From Croceibacterium_A sp035555595 (GTDB taxonomy: Bacteria > Pseudomonadota > Alphaproteobacteria > Sphingomonadales > Sphingomonadaceae), in NCBI GenBank assembly GCA_035555595.1, contig DATMGK010000081.1:14404-78403 (forward strand): 64,000 nt of DNA. The letters run 5' to 3'. The translations under genes were made by a program, and so were the position numbers. How positions within the stretch are numbered: position 1 is the stretch's first letter; each line of letters starts with the position of its first letter. The notes beneath the pieces are model-generated. The model did no database searches and was not told the origin of the DNA. It saw only the letters and a list, made by a program, of their open reading frames with translations. Of the stretch, positions 25,822 through 34,276 are shown piece by piece.

Positions 25822-26476
25822 AACCGACCCCCCGGACGGTGCGGATCAGTTCCACATCGAAACCCCGGTCGATCTTGGCGCGCAGGCGGCTGATGTGGGC
25901 ATCGACGATATTGGTGCGCGGATCGAAGTGGAATCCCCACAGCGCCTCCAGCAGCATGGTCCGCGTCACCACCTGCCCCGCGCGGCGGACGAGGTATTCC
26001 AGCAGCCTGAATTCATGCGAAGTCAGGTCTATCGGTTTGCCTCCACGGCTCACACTGTGGGCCGCCGGGTCCATCTCAAGGTCGCCGACCCTCAGGCAAT
26101 CGGGCTGCTGCGCCAGCGGCGGGCGGCGGCCGAGCGCCTGAAGCCGCGCCAGCAACTCGCTGAAGGCGAAGGGTTTGACGAGATAGTCGTCTGCCCCGGC
26201 GTTCAGCCCTTCCACCCGATCTTCCACCGCGCCCACCGCCGTCAGCATCAGGCACGGCGTTTCGATGCCTTGCGCACGCACCGTGCGGATCAGGTCCAGC
26301 CCCGGACAGCCCGGCAGCATCCGGTCCACGATCAGCGCGTCGTATTTCTCGACCAGCGCTAGGTCGAGCCCGGCTGAACCGCTTTCCGCCTCGTCCACGG
26401 TATGCCCAGCCTGACGCAGGCCGCCAGCCACGAAATCGCGCGTGCGGGGATCATCCTCCACGACGAGAACTTTCAT
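25799..26476 (-). CDS. OmpR/PhoB-family response regulator
   Basis: A 225-residue regulator with a receiver domain (acidic pocket VVEDDP, phospho-acceptor Asp51 in LIVDRMLP, Thr79, Lys101 in LVKPF) and a C-terminal winged-helix DNA-binding domain (LTSHEFRLLEYLVRRAGQVV, then TNIVDAHISRLRAKID and VRGVGYAI). The start at 26476 is the canonical MKVLVVEDD; GGAAG lies 8 nt upstream. A longer in-frame start at 26611 would extend into the divergent promoter region and lacks support. It is divergently oriented to the siderophore biosynthesis operon, 162 bp away, so it could regulate or be regulated through that region. It is not phoB itself on present evidence. Confidence 0.93.
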   Translation of the reverse strand: MKVLVVEDDPRTRDFVAGGLRQAGHTVDEAESGSAGLDLALVEKYDALIVDRMLPGCPGLDLIRTVRAQGIETPCLMLTAVGAVEDRVEGLNAGADDYLVKPFAFSELLARLQALGRRPPLAQQPDCLRVGDLEMDPAAHSVSRGGKPIDLTSHEFRLLEYLVRRAGQVVTRTMLLEALWGFHFDPRTNIVDAHISRLRAKIDRGFDVELIRTVRGVGYAIRAPQ

Positions 26477-26562
26477 TGTGCCGCTTCCATACCGTTCCTT
26501 GCGGCCCGATTTAATGTTTTCGTCATCTTGCGCGAATGTTTTCCCGGCTAGGCGCCAAATCT

Positions 26563-26592
26563 GAAATTGAGAACTACTATCAACCGATAGTA
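26563..26592. promoter_or_regulatory. Fur-box-like site and overlapping inverted repeat before entC
   Basis: Bases 26563-26581 match the E. coli Fur consensus (GATAATGATAATCATTATC) at 13 of 19 positions. Overlapping it, TACTATC-AACC-GATAGTA (26575-26592) is a perfect 7-bp inverted repeat. The site lies 47-76 bp upstream of the entC start and suits iron repression of the siderophore operon. Confidence 0.55.
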
Positions 26593-26638
26593 AGGGCGCC
26601 GCACAATGCAAGGCGGCCCGTGCAGGAAGGACTTAAGC

Positions 26639-27883
26639 TTGGCGAAGCTCATGCCGGAAATGTCGGGCGCTGGCGATACGCACGCGACATCCTGCACGTT
26701 CATGCTGGCCGCCCCGCAACGGCCCGTGATCGCCCACGGATCGCGGCGATCGCTGCTGCCCGGCCCGGCGGAAACGCTGGCGGATCGGGTGCGCGGCTTC
26801 TTCGCCGATCACGATGACGCGGCCCTGCTGGTCGGCGCGCTGCCGTTTGACCGGGCGGCGGACGATTTCCTGTTCGAACCCCAATCCGTCACCGATCTTC
26901 CGCTGACGCCCCCGGCCACCGGCCCCCGTCCTGACCGGCGATGGCAGGTCACACCGCAGCCGAGCCGCGCGGACTATGAGCAGGCCGTGGCCCGCGCGCT
27001 GGACCTTATCGCGGCGGAGCAGGGCGGTGCGGACCCGCTCGAAAAGATCGTCCTGTCGCGCAGCGTACTGCTGGAGGCTGAACCACCGATCGATCTGCTG
27101 GCCTTGTCGAGCCGCCTGCTGGGCGATCCGGCGGCGGTGCGGTTCCTGACGCCGCTGGGGCAGGGCGCGAATGGCGTGTCGCGGCATCTGATCGGGGCGA
27201 CGCCGGAACTGCTGATCGCCAAGACCGGCGATGCCGTCGTCTCGCACCCGCTGGCGGGTTCCGCCCGGCGCAGCGAGGATGGCACGGCGGATCGCGCGGC
27301 TGCCGAATGGCTGATGGGGTCGGAGAAGGACCGGCGCGAACATCGCTGGGTAGTGGACGCCATTCTTGACGGGCTGGCCCCCTATTGCCGTGAACTGGTC
27401 GCGCCCGATGGGCCCGCGCTCGTTTCCACGCAGACCATGTGGCACCTCGGCACCCGCATCGAAGGGCGGCTGAAATCGCCGGGCGACGTATCGGCGGCGG
27501 AACTCGCCGCGGCGCTGCATCCCACGCCCGCGGTCGGCGGCACACCCCGCGCGCGGGCTCTGGACCTGATCCCCCGGCTCGAAGGCTATGACCGTGGCTT
27601 CTATGCCGGGGCCGTGGGCTGGACCGATCGGGCGGGCGACGGCGAATGGTACGTTTCGCTGCGCTGTGCCGAAGTCAGCGGCAGGCAGGTGAGGATCTAC
27701 GCGGGCGCGGGCATAGTGGAAGGATCTGTGCCGGCGGAAGAAGCGGAGGAGACTTCGGGCAAGTTGCAGGCCATGCTGCGCGCGTTGGGCGTGGACGAAC
27801 AGGGACATTCCAGCAGCGGCGGGACTTGCGCCGCGCCGGATTCCGGCACAGTCCCCAATGGATCGCCCCGCGCGGGCAATTGA
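26639..27883 (+). CDS. entC: Isochorismate synthase (EntC/DhbC type)
   Basis: The enzyme converts chorismate to isochorismate, the first step to 2,3-dihydroxybenzoate. Family motifs run in order: LEKIVLSRSVLL, LIGATPELLIAK, SHPLAGSARR (chorismate-binding helix), KDRREHRWVVDAI, LHPTPAVGGTPR (the catalytic-base/metal region) and DRGFYAGAVGW with YAGAGIVEGS. At about 414 residues it matches EntC and DhbC. The start is ambiguous: TTG at 26639 follows AAGGA by 8 nt and is used here; ATG at 26651 or 26606 is possible. It is the first gene of the siderophore operon, 17 bp before entE. Confidence 0.92.
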   Translation: MAKLMPEMSGAGDTHATSCTFMLAAPQRPVIAHGSRRSLLPGPAETLADRVRGFFADHDDAALLVGALPFDRAADDFLFEPQSVTDLPLTPPATGPRPDRRWQVTPQPSRADYEQAVARALDLIAAEQGGADPLEKIVLSRSVLLEAEPPIDLLALSSRLLGDPAAVRFLTPLGQGANGVSRHLIGATPELLIAKTGDAVVSHPLAGSARRSEDGTADRAAAEWLMGSEKDRREHRWVVDAILDGLAPYCRELVAPDGPALVSTQTMWHLGTRIEGRLKSPGDVSAAELAAALHPTPAVGGTPRARALDLIPRLEGYDRGFYAGAVGWTDRAGDGEWYVSLRCAEVSGRQVRIYAGAGIVEGSVPAEEAEETSGKLQAMLRALGVDEQGHSSSGGTCAAPDSGTVPNGSPRAGN

Positions 27884-27900
27884 GTGGAGAGAGTTGGGTA

Positions 27901-29526
27901 ATGGTGCCGTTGCAGCAGGTCTGGCCGCAGGAATTTGCCGAACGCTATCGCGCCGAAGGCTACTGGCGCGGCGAAACCTTCCGTCAATTGCTGGAAGCGC
28001 GGGCGAAGGATCGCGGCGATGCGATTGCCGTGGTCGGCGGCGACCAGCGGTGGACTTATGCCGAACTGTTGCAGCGGGCGGAAACTGCCGCGGCCGGTTT
28101 TCTGGCGCTGGGGCTGCAACCGGGGGACCGGGTTGTCGTCCAGCTTCCGAACATTCCGGAATTCTTCGCGGTTGTGTTCGGCTTGTTCCGCGCGCGGATG
28201 ATCCCCGTCTTCGCGCTGCCCGCGCACCGGCTGACCGAAATCGCCCACTTTGCCCGCAAGGCAGAGGCTGCCGGTTATGTCGTGGCCGAAAGGCACGATA
28301 ACTTCGATTATCGCGGGTTGGCCGATGCCGTCATGGCGGAAGTCCCGCATGTCCGGCACACCATCGTGGTGGGCGATGCCGGGCGGCACGCGGCCTTTGG
28401 CGCTTTCGCGGCCGATCCGTCGCTTCTGCCGGAAGAGGACGCATCCCCGTCAGACGTGGCGCTGGTGCAGATTTCGGGCGGCAGCACCGGGCTGTCCAAG
28501 CTGATCCCGCGCACGCACGACGATTATCTTTACAGCATCCGCGCCAGTAACGAGATTTGCTGGATCGGGCCGGACAGCGTTTACATGTCCTCCCTGCCGG
28601 TATCTCACAATTTCCCGATGAGCAGCCCCGGCGTGTTCGGCGCGCTTTACGCGGGTGCGCGCGTGGTCATGTGCCCCGCGCCGGACCCGGCCACCGCCTT
28701 CCCGCTGATAGAGCAGGAGAAGGTGACGATCACCGGGCTGGTGCCGCCGCTGGCGCTGCTGTGGTTGCAGGCCGCGCCGAAGACGGATCACGACCTTTCC
28801 AGTCTGGAAGTGCTTCAGGTGGGCGGCGCCAAGTTCATGCCCGAACCCGCGCGGCGCGTCGGCGCGGTGCTGCACTGTAAGCTGCAACAGGTGTTCGGTA
28901 TGGCCGAAGGGCTGGTGAACTATACCCGCATCGGCGACCCGGACGATATCGTCACCCAGACGCAGGGGCGTGCGATCTCGCCGGATGACGAGGTGCTGAT
29001 CCTTGACGATCAGGGCAAGCCGGTGCCCGAGGGGGAACCCGGCAACCTGCTGACGCGCGGCCCCTATACGATCCGTGGCTATCATGACGATCCGGCCGCG
29101 AATGGTCGGTCCTTCACAGAAGACGGCTATTACCGCACCGGCGACGTCGTGCGCCGGTTGCCGGGCGGCTATCTGGAGGTGATGGGCCGCGCGACGGACC
29201 ACATCAACCGCGCCGGAGAGAAGATTTCGGCCGAGGAGGTGGAGGATCACCTGCTCGCCCATCCGCAAGTGTTCGATGCGGCGGTCGTTTCCGTGCCTGA
29301 CAGATTTCTGGGCGAACGGACCTGCGCCTTCATCATCGCCGATGGTGAGGCGCCGAAACCCGCGGACATCAAGGCATGGATGCGTAATCGCGACATCGCG
29401 GCGTTCAAGATTCCCGACCAGATCGTATTCGTCGCCGATTTCGCCACCACGGCGGTCGGCAAGATCAGCCGCAAGGAACTTCGCGCGGCGTTGCGCGCGC
29501 AATTGCTGGAACAGGAAAAGGCATGA
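27901..29526 (+). CDS. entE: 2,3-dihydroxybenzoate-AMP ligase (EntE/DhbE type)
   Basis: This stand-alone adenylation enzyme activates an aryl acid and loads it on a carrier protein. Adenylation motifs: ISGGSTGLSKLIPRTH (P-loop, residues 191-206), YRTGDVVRRLPGGYLEVMGRATDHINRAGEKISAEEVE (split over the A7-A8 region) and the catalytic Lys in VGKISRKELR. SHNFPMSSPGVFG (235-247) carries Asn237 and Ser242, corresponding to Asn235 and Ser240 of DhbE. A Ser there favours 2,3-dihydroxybenzoate, whereas salicylate-activating relatives have Cys. The length of 541 residues matches EntE. GGAGAGAG precedes the start, and the stop overlaps the next ATG (ATGA). Confidence 0.93.
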   Translation: MVPLQQVWPQEFAERYRAEGYWRGETFRQLLEARAKDRGDAIAVVGGDQRWTYAELLQRAETAAAGFLALGLQPGDRVVVQLPNIPEFFAVVFGLFRARMIPVFALPAHRLTEIAHFARKAEAAGYVVAERHDNFDYRGLADAVMAEVPHVRHTIVVGDAGRHAAFGAFAADPSLLPEEDASPSDVALVQISGGSTGLSKLIPRTHDDYLYSIRASNEICWIGPDSVYMSSLPVSHNFPMSSPGVFGALYAGARVVMCPAPDPATAFPLIEQEKVTITGLVPPLALLWLQAAPKTDHDLSSLEVLQVGGAKFMPEPARRVGAVLHCKLQQVFGMAEGLVNYTRIGDPDDIVTQTQGRAISPDDEVLILDDQGKPVPEGEPGNLLTRGPYTIRGYHDDPAANGRSFTEDGYYRTGDVVRRLPGGYLEVMGRATDHINRAGEKISAEEVEDHLLAHPQVFDAAVVSVPDRFLGERTCAFIIADGEAPKPADIKAWMRNRDIAAFKIPDQIVFVADFATTAVGKISRKELRAALRAQLLEQEKA

Positions 29527-30170
29527 CCGCGCCCCGCCGCCTGCCATCGATCGCGGGCTATGAATTGCCCGGCGAGGATGAACTGCCCCCCTCGCGCCCC
29601 GATTGGGTGCTGGACGCGGACCGGGCGGCGCTGCTCGTCCACGACATGCAGGCCTATTTCGTCGATGCTTTCGTGCCCGGCGTCGCACCGATAGAACCGG
29701 CCATCGGCCACATTGCGGCGTTGCTCTCTGCTGCCAGAGCGCGGGGCGTGCCGGTGTTCTACACCGCGCAGAACGGCGATCAGGACCGGCGCGACCGGGG
29801 CCTTCAGGCAGACCTGTGGGGGCCGGGTATGCGCCACGTGCCCGAACATCAGCCGATCGTCGCCCCGCTGGCGCCCGCCGCCGGGGACATCGTGCTGACC
29901 AAGCATCGCTACAGCGCGTTCCAGCGCAGCAATCTGGAAACCCTGATGCGGGCGCGGGGCCGCGATCAACTGGTCGTCTGCGGCGTATATGCCCATATCG
30001 GCTGCATGCTGACCGCTGCCGAGGCGTTCCAGCTCGACATACAGCCGTTTCTCGCCGCCGATGCGCTCGCGGATTTTTCGCGCGAATGGCACGATGCGGC
30101 GCTTGCCCAGGCGGCCGATTGCTTGGCAGTCGTCCGTTCCACCCGCCAGATTATCGAGGCCCTGACATGA
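29523..30170 (+). CDS. entB: Isochorismatase (stand-alone EntB N-terminal domain)
   Basis: This protein cleaves isochorismate to 2,3-dihydro-2,3-dihydroxybenzoate and pyruvate. LLVHDMQAYFVDAF supplies the conserved Asp41, TKHRYSAFQRSNLE the Lys127, and GVYAHIGCMLTAAEAF the family block containing Cys161. The end, ADALADFSREWHD, aligns with EntB just before the EntB carrier domain, but this protein stops there (215 residues against 285 in E. coli EntB). The carrier protein is encoded by the next gene with a 4-nt overlap, so the usual bifunctional EntB is split here. The product has no signal peptide and is cytoplasmic. Confidence 0.93.
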   Translation: MTAPRRLPSIAGYELPGEDELPPSRPDWVLDADRAALLVHDMQAYFVDAFVPGVAPIEPAIGHIAALLSAARARGVPVFYTAQNGDQDRRDRGLQADLWGPGMRHVPEHQPIVAPLAPAAGDIVLTKHRYSAFQRSNLETLMRARGRDQLVVCGVYAHIGCMLTAAEAFQLDIQPFLAADALADFSREWHDAALAQAADCLAVVRSTRQIIEALT

Positions 30171-30397
30171 CCCTGACCCTGCAACGGCTGCGCGAAGACA
30201 TCGCCGCGATGATAGAAGAAGATGCCTCGGTCGTCGGTGACAACGACAACCTGATGGATCTGGGGCTGGATTCCATGCGCGCGATGAACCTCGTGATGCA
30301 GTGGGATGAACAGGGCGTGCCGCTGGATTTCGCCGATCTGGCGGAGGCTCCCACGCTGGCGGGCCTGTGGGCGATTCTGGAACAGCGCCAGAACTGA
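30167..30397 (+). CDS. Stand-alone aryl carrier protein of the siderophore pathway
   Basis: A 76-residue carrier protein with the phosphopantetheine site GLDSMR (Ser36), preceded by the acidic stretch DNDNLMDL and followed by DFADLAEAPTLAGLWAIL, close to the carrier domain of E. coli EntB. EntE would load it with dihydroxybenzoate for transfer to the NRPS condensation domain. It overlaps the isochorismatase gene by 4 nt and lies 15 bp before the NRPS. A phosphopantetheinyl transferase is needed but none lies in this window. Confidence 0.9.
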   Translation: MTLTLQRLREDIAAMIEEDASVVGDNDNLMDLGLDSMRAMNLVMQWDEQGVPLDFADLAEAPTLAGLWAILEQRQN

Positions 30398-30412
30398 TGC
30401 GGGGCTGACGCG

Positions 30413-33400
30413 ATGCACAAGGCCGTGCCGCTGACCGAGGCGCAGTCGGGGCTGTGGTATGCCCAGCGGCTCGATCCGGCGAACCCTATTTTTAATACCG
30501 GCCAGTATCTCGACCTGCGCGGTCCGCTGGATGCCGCCGCGCTTGGCGCCGCGGTGGATCACGCGGGGCAAGAGGCAGAGGCGCTGTCGCTGCGCTTCAT
30601 CGATGCGCCGGAAGGGCCGCTTCAGGTCGTCGACAGTGTGCTGCGGCCCCGGCTCGAAGTGATCGACCTTTCGCATGATGCCGATCCGCAGGGCGCGGCG
30701 CTGGCGGCGATCCGCCGCGACATGGCGACACCCGTGGTGCCGGAAAACGGGCCGATGGCGCGGCAGGTGCTCTATCGGCTGGCGGAAGATCGGCACTTCT
30801 GGGCGCAACATGTCCACCACTTCGCCATCGATGGCTATGGCATGGTGCTGCTGACGGCGCGCATCGCGGAACTCTATGGCCTGCTGCTGGCCGGAAAGCC
30901 GGGCAGCGGGCGGCAACTGTCGCCGCTGGCGGGTGTGTGGGGCGAAGACGCCGCCTATCGCGCCTCGCCTGATCGCGAAGCCGATGCCGCATGGTGGCGC
31001 ACCGCAATGGCTGGTGCGGACGAAATCGTCGGCATGGCGCCGGGCAAGGCCGTGTCCGCCTTCTCCTTCCATCGCTTCGAACAGGCTCTGCCCGCCGAAA
31101 CGCGCGAACTGTTGCTGAAGCGGGCCAAGGGCACCGGGCTCGGTTGGCCCGATGTGCTGACCGCGCTGGTATCTGCCTATATCCGCCGCTTTACCGGCAC
31201 TGGGGAGGTGATCGTCGGCGTGCCGCACATGGGCCGCATGGGCAGCGCCTCTGCCCGCGTGCCTGCGATGGTGATGAACGTGCTGCCTCTGCGCGTCTCG
31301 CCCGATGAAGACGCACCGCTGGGCAATTTCCTGACACAAGTGGCCGCCGATACCGCCGAAGCGCGCCGCCACGGCCGCTATCGCAGCGAACAATTGCGCC
31401 GCGACCTTGGCCTGATCGGGGGCAACCGCCGGCTCTATGGTCCGCTGGTCAATGTCCAGCCCTATGACCGCCCGCCGCGCATCGCCGGGCTGGAGGTGGA
31501 CCTGCACGTCACCGGCACAGGCCCGGTGGAGGATATCAACTTCACCTTCCGGGGCGACGCGCTGAACGCCCTTTCGGTAGAAGTGGACGCCAATCCCAAC
31601 CTCTACAGCGCGGATGAAGTGGCCGCGCACGGCCACCGGCTGGCGATCTTCATAGCCCACGCGCTGATGGCGGAACGCCTCTCCGAAGTGCCCACCGCCA
31701 CGCCTGATGAGGCGCAGGCGGAACTGGAAGCTTTCAACGCCACCACGCATCCGCTGCCGGATTCTACGCTCGCCGAACTGATCGAACGGGCGATGGTCGC
31801 CACGCCCGATGCGGAGGCCCTGCGCTTCGGAGGCGAAAGCCTGACTTACGCCGAACTGGACCGCCGCACGCAGGGGCTCGCCGGGGAACTGCGCGCGCGC
31901 GGCGTGGGGGCGGAAAGCCTCATCGCCGTGGCCTTGCCGCGTTCGCTGGAACTGGTCGTCGCGCTGGTGGCGGTGCTGCGGGCGGGGGGCGCTTACCTGC
32001 CGCTCGATCTGGATCATCCGCCAGCGCGCATCGAAACGATCCTGCGCAACGCCGCCCCGGCACTGGTGCTGGCCCATGACGATCCGCACGGACTTTACGG
32101 CGCACGCCTTCTCGCGCCCGCTGACTGGCCGATGGTCCCGCTCAGCAACGATCTGCCGCTGCCGCAGCTCGATGATGCCGCCTATGTCATCTATACCAGC
32201 GGTTCGACCGGGGAGCCGAAGGGCGTGCTCGTCACCCACCGGGCCATCGTCAACCGCCTGCTGTGGATGGGTGAGCACTACGCCATCGGCCCGGATGACC
32301 GCATCCTGCAAAAGACCCCGGCGACGTTCGACGTTTCCGTGTGGGAGTTCTTCCTGCCGCTCATTTACGGCGCCACGCTGGTCGTTGCATCACCCGGCGC
32401 GCATCGTGATCCCGCCGCCATTGCCGGGCTGATCCGGCGCGAGCGGATCACCACCCTGCATTTCGTGCCATCGATGCTGTCGGCCTTCCTCGATTCCCCG
32501 GAATCCGCCGGGATCGAAACCACGCGCGTGTTTTGCAGCGGCGAGGAACTGCCCGCCGACCTTCGCGATCGCTTCCACCGCCGCGTGCGGGCGGAACTGC
32601 ACAATCTCTACGGCCCCACCGAAGCCGCCGTCGACGTCAGCTACTGGCCCGCCAGCGCCGATGACGCCTCGCGCCCGGTGCCGATCGGCTATGCGGTCTG
32701 GAATACCCGGCTGGTCATTCTGGATGATCGCGGCCGCCCCGTGCCACAGGGCATGGTCGGCCATCTCTATCTGGGCGGCGTGCAGCTGGCGCGCGGCTAT
32801 GTCGGGCGGCCCGATCTCACGGCTGAGCGATTCATCGCCGATCCGTTCCATCCCGGTGAACGCCTTTACATGACCGGGGACCTTGCCCGCAGGCGCGCCG
32901 ATGGCGCGGTGGTGTTTCTGGGCCGGGCGGATCATCAGGTGAAGATCCGCGGCCTGCGGATCGAACTGGGCGAGATAGAGGCGGCGATCGCCGCCAGCGG
33001 CCTCGTCCGCAGCAATATCGTCCTCGCAAAAGATGGCAGGCTGGTCGCCTATGTCGTGCCGGATCGCGGCTATTCCGCCGATGCCCTGCGCGCCGCGCTG
33101 GTAAAGGTCATGCCGGATTACATGGTCCCCGGCGCCGTGGTTGAACTGGAAGAACTGCCCGTCACCGCCAATGGCAAGCTGGACCACAAGGCTCTGCCCG
33201 AACCCGTATTCGCCAGCAGCGGCGGCAGCGCCCCTTCCACGGATACGGAACGCCAACTGGCCGCGCTCTATGCTGAACTGCTGGGCGTGGCGCAGGTCGG
33301 GCGGGAAGATGATTTCTTCTCCCTCGGCGGGGATTCGCTGCTCGCCGTGCAACTCATGATCCGCATCCGCGAGCAGTGGGGCCGCGATCCCGGGCTTGCC

Positions 33401-34276
33401 GCCCTGTTCGAATATCCCGATCTCGCCAGCCTCGCCGCGCGCATCGATGCATCGGCAGACGGCACTGCGGCCGATGGACTGGGCCTGCTGATAACGCTCG
33501 CGCGCGGGGATGCGGACCAGCCGCCGCTGTTCCTGATCCATCCCGCTGGCGGCCTGTGCTGGGGCTATCGCACACTGGCGCAGGCGCTCGATCCCAAACG
33601 GACGGTGCACGGCCTGCAATCGCCGGAGATCGATCCCTCCGCGCTCGCTCCAGAAAGCATAGACACGCTGGCGGCCGAATACGCCCGCCGCATCATGGAA
33701 CTGTGGCCGGATGGGCCGTGCCATGTCGCGGGCTGGTCGGTCGGTGGCATCATCGCGCAGGCTGTGGCGGTGGAACTGAAGGACGCTGGCAGAGAGGTCG
33801 GGCTTGTCGCCCTGCTCGACAGCTATCCGGCCGAATGCTGGCGCGGAGAGCCGGAACCGACGGAAAGTCAGGCCCTGCGCGCGCTGCTGGCCATCGCGGG
33901 CTATGATCCGGAAGCCTATCCTCAGCTTGAAACGCGCGATCAGGTCACGGCCTTCCTGCGTGAAGGTGACAGCGCCCTTGGCATGTTGCCGGGGCAGGCG
34001 CTTGATGGCGTGGTCAGAACGGTGATGGATACCAATCGCCTGATCCGCGGGCACCATCATCGCCGTTATGACGGCGTGCTGACCCATATCCGTGCGGGTA
34101 ACGATCACATCGACAAGCCGCAGTTGCAGCCTGATCTGTGGGCGCCTTACGCAGTGTCGCTCGATTGCGTATCGGTGCCGTTCCTGCACCCCCAGCTTAC
34201 CGGACCGGAGGCCAGTGCCATGATCGCCCCCCTGCTTTCCGAACGCATGACCGCGCAGCGGCTGGTGCAGGCATGA
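30413..34276 (+). CDS. entF: Single-module NRPS, EntF-like (C-A-T-TE), serine predicted
   Basis: This 1287-residue synthetase has a condensation domain (HHFAIDG at 135-141), an adenylation domain (IYTSGSTGEPKG at 593, catalytic K922 in NGKLDHKAL), a carrier domain (Ser975 in GGDSLL) and a thioesterase (GWSVGG, Ser1109, with His near the C-terminus in PFLHPQL). Aligned from memory to EntF, the ten specificity residues read D640, V641, W644, H683, F707, S709, L732, V740, D741, K922, that is DVWHFSLVDK, the code of the serine-activating EntF. The layout predicts trimerisation of DHB-serine to an enterobactin-like trilactone by the thioesterase. No MbtH-like gene is adjacent. It overlaps entA by 4 nt. 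Confidence 0.92.
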   Translation: MHKAVPLTEAQSGLWYAQRLDPANPIFNTGQYLDLRGPLDAAALGAAVDHAGQEAEALSLRFIDAPEGPLQVVDSVLRPRLEVIDLSHDADPQGAALAAIRRDMATPVVPENGPMARQVLYRLAEDRHFWAQHVHHFAIDGYGMVLLTARIAELYGLLLAGKPGSGRQLSPLAGVWGEDAAYRASPDREADAAWWRTAMAGADEIVGMAPGKAVSAFSFHRFEQALPAETRELLLKRAKGTGLGWPDVLTALVSAYIRRFTGTGEVIVGVPHMGRMGSASARVPAMVMNVLPLRVSPDEDAPLGNFLTQVAADTAEARRHGRYRSEQLRRDLGLIGGNRRLYGPLVNVQPYDRPPRIAGLEVDLHVTGTGPVEDINFTFRGDALNALSVEVDANPNLYSADEVAAHGHRLAIFIAHALMAERLSEVPTATPDEAQAELEAFNATTHPLPDSTLAELIERAMVATPDAEALRFGGESLTYAELDRRTQGLAGELRARGVGAESLIAVALPRSLELVVALVAVLRAGGAYLPLDLDHPPARIETILRNAAPALVLAHDDPHGLYGARLLAPADWPMVPLSNDLPLPQLDDAAYVIYTSGSTGEPKGVLVTHRAIVNRLLWMGEHYAIGPDDRILQKTPATFDVSVWEFFLPLIYGATLVVASPGAHRDPAAIAGLIRRERITTLHFVPSMLSAFLDSPESAGIETTRVFCSGEELPADLRDRFHRRVRAELHNLYGPTEAAVDVSYWPASADDASRPVPIGYAVWNTRLVILDDRGRPVPQGMVGHLYLGGVQLARGYVGRPDLTAERFIADPFHPGERLYMTGDLARRRADGAVVFLGRADHQVKIRGLRIELGEIEAAIAASGLVRSNIVLAKDGRLVAYVVPDRGYSADALRAALVKVMPDYMVPGAVVELEELPVTANGKLDHKALPEPVFASSGGSAPSTDTERQLAALYAELLGVAQVGREDDFFSLGGDSLLAVQLMIRIREQWGRDPGLAALFEYPDLASLAARIDASADGTAADGLGLLITLARGDADQPPLFLIHPAGGLCWGYRTLAQALDPKRTVHGLQSPEIDPSALAPESIDTLAAEYARRIMELWPDGPCHVAGWSVGGIIAQAVAVELKDAGREVGLVALLDSYPAECWRGEPEPTESQALRALLAIAGYDPEAYPQLETRDQVTAFLREGDSALGMLPGQALDGVVRTVMDTNRLIRGHHHRRYDGVLTHIRAGNDHIDKPQLQPDLWAPYAVSLDCVSVPFLHPQLTGPEASAMIAPLLSERMTAQRLVQA

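Noticed and set aside
26606..26638. ATG at 26606 as the start of isochorismate synthase.
   Set aside because: No ribosome site precedes it; AAGGA before TTG 26639 is better. The extra residues do not resemble EntC.
27646..27900. Longer start for entE upstream of 27901.
   Set aside because: It would overlap entC in another frame; GGAGAGAG sits before ATG 27901.
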